DNA from: Prevotella melaninogenica
GTDB lineage: Bacteria; Bacteroidota; Bacteroidia; Bacteroidales; Bacteroidaceae
Length of the DNA: 64,000 bases
Reading direction: 5' to 3'
Assembly: GCF_018127925.1 (NCBI RefSeq)
Contig: NZ_CP072348.1
Coordinates: forward strand, 627,501 to 691,500
Under the pieces are notes generated by a model, which was not told the DNA's origin, searched no databases, and was given only the letters and a program-made list of their open reading frames with translations. Positions 30,589-37,917 of this stretch are shown in pieces. The position numbers and the translations under genes were made by a program. How positions within the stretch are numbered: the stretch's first letter is position 1; each line of letters begins with the position of its first letter.

Positions 30589-32010
30589 CTACTGATTATT
30601 ACGAGTTGCAGCCTGATAGGCTGACCAAAAGTCAGGTATACCATATCCCATTATATTGTCAGGAGATTGACAATTATTTCCCGATTGACGAACAATATCT
30701 AATATCTCTTTTGCAGATTTATTAGGGCATGCCTGCCACAAACAAGCAACCATACCAGCTATGAGTGGACAAGCGAACGACGTTCCATTGTCTGGTATGA
30801 TATATCCCCTACCCGATACGACATTTGTTGGACATCCATAAGCCATTACATCTGGCTTAATACGCCCATCAGCTGTAGGTCCTATCGATGAAAAAGGAGC
30901 ATTAACTTTATCAAGAGTAACCGCTCCCACGGTAAGAATATCATGAGCATCAGCAGGAACATTAATCTTCTTCCAAGTCCCCATACCATCGTTACCAGCA
31001 CTATTTACAAGTATCATTCCCTTACTTGCCAAACGTGATGCTGCTTGAGAAATTGCTGCAGTTCGCCCATTTAAATCTGAGTAACGATAGTTCATAGATT
31101 TGTCATCAAAGCCGTGATAGCCCAAAGATGAACTAATGATATCAACACCTACAGAATCAGAAAACTCAACTGCAGCTATCCAAAAATCTTCTTCTGCAGG
31201 GCTTTCTGTCGAATAGTCTTCCGTACGAAGCAACCAGAAATCAGCTTTAGGAGCAGTACCCACAAACACCGTAGGCTGGTTCATCGCTATTGTTGACAAA
31301 GTCTTAGTACCATGATCCATCTCTTTATAGACATCATTATCGTACCCTGCAACAAAGTTATGTGTACCTTTTATATTGAGATTCCTAAAGGCAGCAATCT
31401 TATCCACATTCATAAAGCCTGCATCCAACACTGCGATAGTCATGCCTTGTCCCATAAAACCAAGGTCGTGCAGCTTTCTACCATTCAAACTCTCAATTTG
31501 CCCCTTACCCATACCATAATAGTCGTGAACCGTAGAATCAAGAGATTGAAGTTCAGAATTATAACGAACACGTTGAGAGAGTGGACGGATAGAGTCTGGA
31601 GAGACAAATACTAACTTACTATCTTTCACAAAAGACAATACTTTTAAGTCTTCTAACGTTTGGCGATTATTGCCACGCACAAGAACAGAGTTATTCCATT
31701 TACTCACAGCAACAACCTTACCACCTCTCTTCTTTATCTGTTGAATATAATCAGGTGATACCGGTAGGTCTGTCGAATCAAGCTTTAATCCCTGACGTTG
31801 ACGTCGAAGAAGAGAAGCTTTTGATAGAAATTTCTCTGGTTTATCCAAGGAATAAGGTGTTCCATTCTTATCTTTTAAGGTAACACGGAACATATAACAC
31901 TTTCCTCCTGGGTAACCAATCAAGCCACCACTCTTATTAGAAGCTAATAAAGTAGCGCTTACCAGTATAAATAGAAATGTAATATAACTTCTGAGATGAC
32001 TTTGTTTCAT
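30589..32010 (-). CDS. Secreted S8 (subtilisin-like) serine protease
   Basis: A 473-residue protein. The ATG at 32010 is chosen because it begins a signal peptide (to about residue 24); a longer frame would run across a tRNA gene. An inhibitor-like prodomain covers about 40-140, then the peptidase: D196 (AVLDAGF), H233 (MDHGTKT), oxyanion N340 (NSAGN) and S411 (NGTSFACPLIAG), a complete triad. No type IX CTD is evident; the protein ends soon after the catalytic domain. Likely periplasmic or exported protein turnover. Confidence 0.9.
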   Translation of the reverse strand: MKQSHLRSYITFLFILVSATLLASNKSGGLIGYPGGKCYMFRVTLKDKNGTPYSLDKPEKFLSKASLLRRQRQGLKLDSTDLPVSPDYIQQIKKRGGKVVAVSKWNNSVLVRGNNRQTLEDLKVLSFVKDSKLVFVSPDSIRPLSQRVRYNSELQSLDSTVHDYYGMGKGQIESLNGRKLHDLGFMGQGMTIAVLDAGFMNVDKIAAFRNLNIKGTHNFVAGYDNDVYKEMDHGTKTLSTIAMNQPTVFVGTAPKADFWLLRTEDYSTESPAEEDFWIAAVEFSDSVGVDIISSSLGYHGFDDKSMNYRYSDLNGRTAAISQAASRLASKGMILVNSAGNDGMGTWKKINVPADAHDILTVGAVTLDKVNAPFSSIGPTADGRIKPDVMAYGCPTNVVSGRGYIIPDNGTSFACPLIAGMVACLWQACPNKSAKEILDIVRQSGNNCQSPDNIMGYGIPDFWSAYQAATRNNQ

Positions 32011-32107
32011 AATCTGCAAACTTACACAAAATAATCGAATTATACCGCAGATATAGAAAGAAATTAAATAAATAAAAAGGATTTCCTTTATTAGGAAATC
32101 CTTCTTG

Positions 32108-32180
32108 TACACCCTTAGGGACTCGAACCCTAGACCCACTGATTAAGAGTCAGTTGCTCTACCAACTGAGCTAAGGGTGC
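32108..32180 (-). tRNA. tRNA-Lys(CTT), copy 1
   Basis: 73 nt on the minus strand. Acceptor GCACCCT/AGGGTGT (with a G-U closing pair), anticodon stem ACTGA/TCAGT with loop CTCTTAA (anticodon CTT), T-loop TTCGAGT. CCA is not encoded, as usual here. Confidence 0.93.
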
Positions 32181-32219
32181 ATGCTAAACGAAAAGACCTG
32201 GGTTAGAAATCAATTCTTG

Positions 32220-32292
32220 TACACCCTTAGGGACTCGAACCCTAGACCCACTGATTAAGAGTCAGTTGCTCTACCAACTGAGCTAAGGGTGC
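32220..32292 (-). tRNA. tRNA-Lys(CTT), copy 2
   Basis: Identical 73-nt sequence to copy 1, 39 bp upstream of it on the same strand; both share the same CTTGT-type 3' flank. A recent tandem duplication. Confidence 0.93.
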
Positions 32293-32544
32293 TCATTTCG
32301 TTTTTGCGAGTGCAAAGGTATTACTTTTTTGCGAATTAACCAAACTTTTCTTTCTTTTTTTAGTCATAAATCAGTCGAATATATTAGACATTCACGCAGC
32401 AAGTTTAGTATAACTACATGATAATATGACAATTACAAAATGACATAGTACTAAGAGGATGCGATTATTTTTATCTATTTATAATTATCTTTCGCTCCAG
32501 ACAAGTAAATTCAGACGCCTTTGATGTCTACTCGGCTTATGTAA

Positions 32545-32747
32545 TTTAACCCAATTCGGTCATTAGAGCCTAAACATATTTTGTTTTATTATCGAACAGA
32601 TTGTTTGGCTTTGGAACGCAGGCGTAGCGGGCTACGTCAAGTTAAAAAGACGGACAAGATGCCGATAAGAAAATAAAAGATGTTAGGAAACAACACAAAA
32701 ACAAGAATTCCTGAAACATTGTGGTCTAATGACCGATTTGGGTTTAA
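32545..32747 (+). repeat. Complete foldback (MITE-like) element
   Basis: About 200 bp. Left end TTTAACCCAATTCGGTCATT is mirrored by right end AATGACCGATTTGGGTTTAA (inverted repeats of roughly 24 bp). Internally the arms continue to pair imperfectly (TTATTATCGA... with ...GCCGATAAGAAAATAAAA) around a central GTAGC/GCTAC palindrome. No coding capacity. It is the uninterrupted counterpart of the copy split by the IS982-type element. Confidence 0.85.
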
Positions 32748-32754
32748 ACAAAAT

Positions 32755-32784
32755 GAGGATGAAACCTACAACAGTTTCATCCTC
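32755..32784 (-). terminator. Intrinsic terminator after the ThrE-type exporter
   Basis: An 11-bp perfect stem GAGGATGAAAC (32755-32765) with GTTTCATCCTC (32774-32784), followed on the minus strand by ATTTTGTTT. It immediately abuts the foldback element. Confidence 0.8.
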
Positions 32785-32812
32785 GTAATATCGTTTTATA
32801 ATGATTTCTCTA

Positions 32813-34228
32813 TTATATATTATACTGATGCAAATCAACGAACTCACCACGCTGACGACGCTCATCAATCATACGTTGTAGCTTTGCTTTACGATGTGGC
32901 GCAATCCATTTCTTCGCGAAAATGTTAGGAATAGCAACACCAAGAGCAATACAAACTAAGACTAACGAACCATTGATTGCAAAAGACATGGCATGCGTTA
33001 CTTCTCCAACAACACCCTGCATTCCCATAAAACCATAGAGTGCACGATACATTAATACACCTGGAACGATAGGGATAACAGCAGGAATAGTAATACACTG
33101 ATGTGGTGTATGGAGAATATGAACAGCCTTAATATTAATGATAGATATTAATGCCGAACCACAAAGTGAACCAACGACTATTCCAAGTCCAAGACCAGCA
33201 TTTCCTGTTGAAGGGTCAAGGAAAACGAAGTTACGCGTACAAACACAGATTATACCTCCAACCGCAATCCAAGGCATTAAACGATATGGAATATTATAAA
33301 TCGTTGCAAAGCCCATAGCAGAAATTGCAGCAGCAACAGCATAGACATAGAAAGAGTGATGAGGAATTGTTGATAGGTTTTTAGCAAAGCCATCAAAACT
33401 ACCACACTTAATTGCCAACATAATACCAAATGACATTGCTATGACAATAAGAAGCGTGTTCATTGCACGAACTAATCCTGTATTTATATGATTGTCTAAC
33501 AAGTCATTAACAGCGTTTATTAAAGGTACTCCTGGAACAATATAAAGGGCACAAGCTAAGAGTGGATGCCAAGGAGTTTCTGTAAACAGAATTGGACGAA
33601 GGAACTCTGGTAGCGCTGCTTGAACGGTAGGTGTAGAGAGAAAAGATGACAACCATGCAAGAATTGTACTAACAAAAGCCGCAACTGCAAAGTTGGCATA
33701 AAGATTAGAACCAGAATGATTCAAGAACATACGAAGACGATTACCCAATATAGCGGCAATAGAAGCATAGAAGAAAGCTGTCCAATCACAACCGAACTGA
33801 ATACAGAATCCACCACAAGCAAGTCCTGCACCAATAGCAATCATCCAATCCTTGTAATAGTGTTTACCATTAGCAATCTTCTCAAGTTCCTCTTCATACT
33901 TATCTAACGAATAGTCCTTTTGAATAGCACGCCATGAGAGTTTTGAAACTTCCTGAATAGCAAGCATATTAATTACATGCTTATCACAACGCTGCATCTT
34001 AGAAAAACTATGATATTCGTCACTAACATTCACCTGCAACATATAATAATCAATGTTCATGTGCAGATTCTCTTTTGGAAGTCCCAAATAAGCTGCTGTG
34101 CGCTCCATATTTCGCTTCACACGACTCGTATCAGCAGAACTTTCCATAAGAATTTGCCCTGTACGAAGGAGCAAATCGAGTTTTCTACGAAGGGTTTTCT
34201 TGGAACAATCCATCTGTTTTTCGTCCAT
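32813..34228 (-). CDS. ThrE-type threonine/serine exporter family protein
   Basis: A 471-residue membrane protein made of the two ThrE halves in one chain. N-terminal part (1-260) carries the conserved LLLRTGQILMESSADTSRVKRN region and SWRAIQKDYSL, then five helices; the C-terminal part has another five (about 270-445) with PVVPGVLMYRALYG-like motif near 390. About ten transmembrane helices in total. ThrE exports threonine/serine in corynebacteria; family members elsewhere may carry other small acids. Start at 34228 (ATG) rather than the upstream TTG. Own -7 box upstream and terminator downstream. Confidence 0.88.
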   Translation of the reverse strand: MDEKQMDCSKKTLRRKLDLLLRTGQILMESSADTSRVKRNMERTAAYLGLPKENLHMNIDYYMLQVNVSDEYHSFSKMQRCDKHVINMLAIQEVSKLSWRAIQKDYSLDKYEEELEKIANGKHYYKDWMIAIGAGLACGGFCIQFGCDWTAFFYASIAAILGNRLRMFLNHSGSNLYANFAVAAFVSTILAWLSSFLSTPTVQAALPEFLRPILFTETPWHPLLACALYIVPGVPLINAVNDLLDNHINTGLVRAMNTLLIVIAMSFGIMLAIKCGSFDGFAKNLSTIPHHSFYVYAVAAAISAMGFATIYNIPYRLMPWIAVGGIICVCTRNFVFLDPSTGNAGLGLGIVVGSLCGSALISIINIKAVHILHTPHQCITIPAVIPIVPGVLMYRALYGFMGMQGVVGEVTHAMSFAINGSLVLVCIALGVAIPNIFAKKWIAPHRKAKLQRMIDERRQRGEFVDLHQYNI

Positions 34229-34259
34229 ACAAAACAATCTTTAAACTTTAAAACTTTTG

Positions 34260-34267
34260 CAAAGGTA
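34260..34267 (-). promoter_or_regulatory. Bacteroidota -7 box for the ThrE-type gene
   Basis: TACCTTTG on the minus strand, 31 bp upstream of the ATG. Confidence 0.6.
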
Positions 34268-34960
34268 CAATTTATTATCCGTATAGGAAAATTACGCTGC
34301 TAAAAATCAAATCTTTAGCTTAATAATTATAGAACTTTGTTCTCAATGGTAAAAAGCTCATCAGACTTTTCGAGTAATACTACTATAGATTTTTACGACG
34401 CAAACCCCTACTCTCTTTTAGACCTATTCGTAATAAACAAGTTTTCTTATGCTTAGTAAATCTGTACATTGTAACCGTCCGCACCATTGGTGTTCACCGC
34501 CCGCACAAGATGTGCTAACCCTCCGCACAATATGTGCTGTCCCTCTGCACCAAATCATTTCACAAACAGTAAAATACGGTTTAATAGAAGTTTGAGAAGG
34601 TATATATCAAAGAGTCGATGAATAAAAACAAACGAGTTTCTTTCCCTCTCCTTATTCTTCAATGCCCAAAGAATCTTCTATCAATGCCGCAACGATAACA
34701 ATTTTCTCGTAGAAAACGAAGTGGACGAGAAAAATCCGAACTATAAACATTGAGTTTCTTACATCTTCGTTAGGGAATCTCTTCAAAGCCGTTTTTCATC
34801 GAGGTGTTAATACCGACAACTTTCTGGTAACCAAAACCTTTCTGTAGGATAAATCGATTTTAATAGAGTGTTGTAACTATGAAAATAAAGCTTCTCAAAT
34901 AATTATAAAATGCAAGATGTACAATAAAACAAATAATCTTCAAAAAGAAATTCCGATTTC
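34268..34960. other. Long AT-rich intergenic region between divergent genes
   Basis: No gene seen. Holds palindrome array C (34481-34559) and a hairpin ATTTTCTCGT (34701-34710) / ACGAGAAAA (34725-34733) with no evident role. Confidence 0.5.
34481..34559. repeat. Palindrome array C, 22-bp period
   Basis: Units start at 34481, 34503, 34525 and 34547, each exactly 22 bp apart. Cores: GCACCATTGGTGT, GCACAAGATGTGC, GCACAATATGTGC and a decayed GCACCAAATCATT. Spacers are pyrimidine-rich (tcaccgccc, taaccctcc, tgtccctct). Confidence 0.88.
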
Positions 34961-34992
34961 TTTGGATTTCTCAAGAATGTTATATACTTTTG
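34961..34992 (+). promoter_or_regulatory. Promoter of the 35004 lipoprotein gene
   Basis: TTTG (34961-34964), 20-bp spacer, TACTTTTG (34985-34992), ending 11 bp before the ATG; supports the 35004 start. Confidence 0.7.
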
Positions 34993-35003
34993 CTCATATC
35001 ATT

Positions 35004-35717
35004 ATGAGAAAATATGTTTTTACTGCCATTATAGCATCTGTAACTTTAACGAGTTGCTTTAGCTTCTTCCCCAATCGGTACGAGAAAGCTCTTGTATACA
35101 ATGGTTTTCGAGTAAATACCAATACAGGGATAGCTACAAAAGTGAATATAAAAGGCTATTATTCTTTAGTTAATGATAGCACCGATTCTGTTACTGTAGG
35201 AGGTTCTTCTATCATTAGCAAGGGTGGCATGTCGACGCTTGCAGGGTATAATCCTTTTATCCTTTATGAGGATGGAACATACGGAAATATTCTTTTTAAT
35301 GCTGTAGAAAAGGATTTTTATGCCAATGAGCATTATAAGAGAGCTAATGTGGAATTGGATAAGGAGTGTACTCCTTTGAATAACATATATCTTATGAGGA
35401 GTGGGTATTATAAGCTAAAAGAAGATACAATCTGTGTAACGACATATATATTTTATTTACTACGCACAGAACTGGTATTACTGAGGTATAAAATCATTGA
35501 TAGTAGTCATCTGCTACTTTTAGATGAGACTTATATTTCTGGAAATAAAAATGAAAACGATACTTGTGTTCAGAATAGGATATTTGAATTTATCCCAGCT
35601 AAAACACTTCCTTCTCCATCTTTGTTCCCAATTAAAAAGAAAAGGTGGGCTTGGGCTAACAAGAAGGATTGGAAACAATTTAAGCATAGTATTGCAAGAA
35701 CATCAAAAAACAAATAA
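35004..35717 (+). CDS. Lipoprotein of unknown function
   Basis: A 237-residue protein starting with a lipoprotein signal whose lipobox is LTSC (C18). The start is set by the promoter and the signal peptide; an upstream in-frame ATG at 34917 would precede the promoter. The mature part is mostly beta-strand-like with a lysine- and tryptophan-rich C-terminus (KKKRWAWANKKDW). No family recognised. It stands alone beside the mobile-element cluster. Confidence 0.65.
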   Translation: MRKYVFTAIIASVTLTSCFSFFPNRYEKALVYNGFRVNTNTGIATKVNIKGYYSLVNDSTDSVTVGGSSIISKGGMSTLAGYNPFILYEDGTYGNILFNAVEKDFYANEHYKRANVELDKECTPLNNIYLMRSGYYKLKEDTICVTTYIFYLLRTELVLLRYKIIDSSHLLLLDETYISGNKNENDTCVQNRIFEFIPAKTLPSPSLFPIKKKRWAWANKKDWKQFKHSIARTSKNK

Positions 35718-35783
35718 GAATATACTATATTTTTTTACAAGTTTATCAGAGATACATTTTATAGCAGTTATTGCTTATCATCC

Positions 35784-35852
35784 TTTAACCCAAATCAATC
35801 ATTAGAGCCTAAACATATTTTGTTTTATTATCGAGCAGATTATTTGGCTTTG
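35784..35852 (+). repeat. Truncated left arm of the foldback element
   Basis: TTTAACCCAAATCAATCATT through GAGCAGATTATTTGGCTTTG matches the first about 70 bp of the complete element at 32545, then stops abruptly at the remnant that hosts the IS66-type element. Confidence 0.75.
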
Positions 35853-35961
35853 CATTGGATCATTTTTGATTCTTTAATCTCAAAATCTACAGCGATAGTA
35901 TTTATTGTTTTATTTTACGGTAGTTGACTTCGATTATCTCTTTGAGATTATCAGAATTTTC
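35853..35961 (-). pseudogene. Remnant sequence downstream of the HTH fragment
   Basis: If the IS66-type element is removed, this stretch joins 37552 onward on the minus strand. Just past the HTH fragment stop a short open stretch (NEENSDNLKEIIEVNYRKIK) reads through before a stop, then another possible start (MIQCK) is cut by the foldback repeat. Debris of an older mobile locus; weak evidence. Confidence 0.3.
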
Positions 35962-37543
35962 GTAACTATTCAGCGGTATTGATCAGTCTGTATTTTCTCC
36001 TCTAAAATCTTAGTATAAAGGCTATAAATATGCTTGTTTTTCTTGCGTATTTCAGATTTTCTTTGTACCTTTATACCTATGAAAGAGCAGGTTACGGACA
36101 TATCAAAAGTATTACAAGGCATGACGGAAGAGATGCGATTATTACGTGCAACTGTTAATCAGCAGTATGCCGAGATTATCAAATTGAACCGTAACATAAA
36201 TGCTTTGAACCTCCAAATTCGCAAGAAAGATACGGAACTTATAAACTTACGGGAACGCTTAGCTAAGTATGAAAAACCTGACAAAAACTCTAATAACAGC
36301 AGCACTCCTCCAAGCAAGGAGCGTATAAAGGATGAGGTTATCAGAAGAACAAGAAGCCTCCGTAAGCCAAGTGGTAAGAAGCCGGGAGGACAAAAGGGGC
36401 ATGATGGGCATAAGTTGTCTTACTCTTCCATACCTGACGAGATAATTGATGAGATACCCAACTATTGCACTCGTTGCGGAGAATCTTTATCAGATGCAGA
36501 ACGTGTGCTTGATTATGTGACGCAGGTTATTTCCATTCCAGAGTTGAAGCCCGTAATCAAGGAAATCCGACACTATGTGATGGTATGCAAGAACTGTGGT
36601 GAACGTATTCGGACAGTACCGAGACGGCGGTCAAACAACGTGGTATATGATTCAAGCATAAAGTCCTTAGTGGTTTATCTGAGTGTCGTACAATTTCTTC
36701 CTTACGGTCGCATAGCAAGTTTTTTGCGTGAGGTATTTGGACTCACTCCAAGCGAAGGCTCACTGGTGAACTGGGTAAATGAGGCAAAGAGAAATGCGCA
36801 ACCTGTGATTGATAAAATTAAAGGATATATTAAGTCATCAGCAGTTGTTGGTTTCGATGAGAGCGGCTTGTACTGTAAGAAAAGACTCGACTGGGCATGG
36901 ATTGCACAAACCGTTTATTACACACTGCTTTTCCGTGCTAATGGAAGAGGGTCGAAGGTATTAGCAGACAAATTTGGCGATAGCCTGGAACGAATGACTG
37001 CCGTTACCGACCGCCATAGCGCATACTTTGCACTCCATTTCCTCAATCATCAGGTATGCCTTGCTCACTTACTGCGCGAACTGCAATATCTCTCAGAGTT
37101 GAACACTAAGCAAGAGTGGTCTGGGAAAGTAACCAATCTGTTCCGTGAAGCCATTCACGAGCGGAATACCAATCCGAACAACGTTATAGACAAGGTGTCA
37201 TGGACCCGACGTTTAGACAATCTACTCAAACAGAATATAGAGGAGCTTGGTAAAAAGTTTATTACGTTCAGAAAAGGCTTGGTCAAATGCAGAGATTACA
37301 TTTTCAATTTCCTCGAAAATCCGATGATACCATTTGACAATAATGGAAGTGAACGTGGAATACGCAAGCTAAAAATCAAACTGAAGAACTCCTGTGCTTT
37401 TCGTTCAGACTTCGGAGCAGACGCTTTCCTTGAACTTCATTCGATTGTAGAAACAGCTAAGAAGCACGACAAAACTCCATATAATGCGATTCAAGCCTTA
37501 TTTAAGGTTTGATAATATATATCAATTATCGCTGAATAGTTAC
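35962..37543 (+). mobile_element. IS66-family insertion sequence, single-ORF type
   Basis: 1582 bp. Ends are inverted repeats GTAACTATTCAGCG...TGAT (IS66 elements start GTAA and end TTAC). A perfect 8-bp target duplication GAATTTTC lies at 35954-35961 and 37544-37551, the size expected for IS66. It carries only a TnpC-like transposase, with no TnpA/TnpB genes. Confidence 0.92.
36079..37512 (+). CDS. IS66 family transposase (TnpC)
   Basis: A 477-residue DDE transposase. Coiled coil/leucine zipper at 15-75, then the basic SSTPPSKE linker and KPSGKKPGGQKGHDG, a zinc-finger-like region CTRCGE...CKNCGE, and the catalytic core with GFDESG, TDRHSAYF / HQVCLAHLLREL and the final NNGSERGIRKLKIK (Glu). 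C-terminal tail ends KHDKTPYNAIQALFKV. ATG at 36079 chosen after the short leader. Frame intact. Confidence 0.92.
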   Translation: MKEQVTDISKVLQGMTEEMRLLRATVNQQYAEIIKLNRNINALNLQIRKKDTELINLRERLAKYEKPDKNSNNSSTPPSKERIKDEVIRRTRSLRKPSGKKPGGQKGHDGHKLSYSSIPDEIIDEIPNYCTRCGESLSDAERVLDYVTQVISIPELKPVIKEIRHYVMVCKNCGERIRTVPRRRSNNVVYDSSIKSLVVYLSVVQFLPYGRIASFLREVFGLTPSEGSLVNWVNEAKRNAQPVIDKIKGYIKSSAVVGFDESGLYCKKRLDWAWIAQTVYYTLLFRANGRGSKVLADKFGDSLERMTAVTDRHSAYFALHFLNHQVCLAHLLRELQYLSELNTKQEWSGKVTNLFREAIHERNTNPNNVIDKVSWTRRLDNLLKQNIEELGKKFITFRKGLVKCRDYIFNFLENPMIPFDNNGSERGIRKLKIKLKNSCAFRSDFGADAFLELHSIVETAKKHDKTPYNAIQALFKV

Positions 37544-37551
37544 GAATTTTC

Positions 37552-37917
37552 TTCATTTTAAGACGCATTGATTTCGAGGAGAACAGATATCTTAGCATTC
37601 AATAAACCCGTAATGTCTCTCTCCTTGCAATAACACTTGTGTTCAATCATTGAATAAGGAATTTTACCCGCATCTCTGTATGATTTCAAGGTATACTTAC
37701 TGATAATCAAACGCTTACATGAATCTTCGTTATCAAGCCAGCCCTCCGCATTGAGCGGATTGCCGATGAATTATTCGATACAATGAATAAAGTTTGCAGA
37801 ACAAAACAATTTATTAAAAATATATTTTCCTATCATTGATGTCATCCAAAAAGAGTCTATAAATTATTGAAATGCAACATCTTTATGTGAAGTGTTAAAA
37901 GTGACAGCAAAATAAAA
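37552..37917. other. Non-coding stretch between IS66-type and IS1634-like elements
   Basis: Besides the HTH fragment, only AT-rich sequence without a credible gene. Confidence 0.4.
37558..37769 (-). pseudogene. Helix-turn-helix (excisionase/DNA-binding) protein fragment
   Basis: Reading the minus strand gives a frame ending at a TAA (37558-37560) that contains NPLNAEGWLDNEDSCKRLII and SKYTLKSYRDAGKIPYS, the recognisable helix-turn-helix domain of small Bacteroidota mobile-element proteins (MerR/excisionase-like). The frame is blocked by a stop at its N-terminal side, so it is a fragment. The IS66-type element landed 6 bp past its stop codon. Too short and decayed to be functional. Confidence 0.6.

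Noticed and set aside
30589-32010. Type IX secretion cargo
   Set aside because: The protease ends shortly after its catalytic domain, with no C-terminal sorting domain seen.
32011-32139. Longer N-terminus for the S8 protease
   Set aside because: The extended frame would overlap a tRNA-Lys gene, and the ATG at 32010 begins a proper signal peptide.
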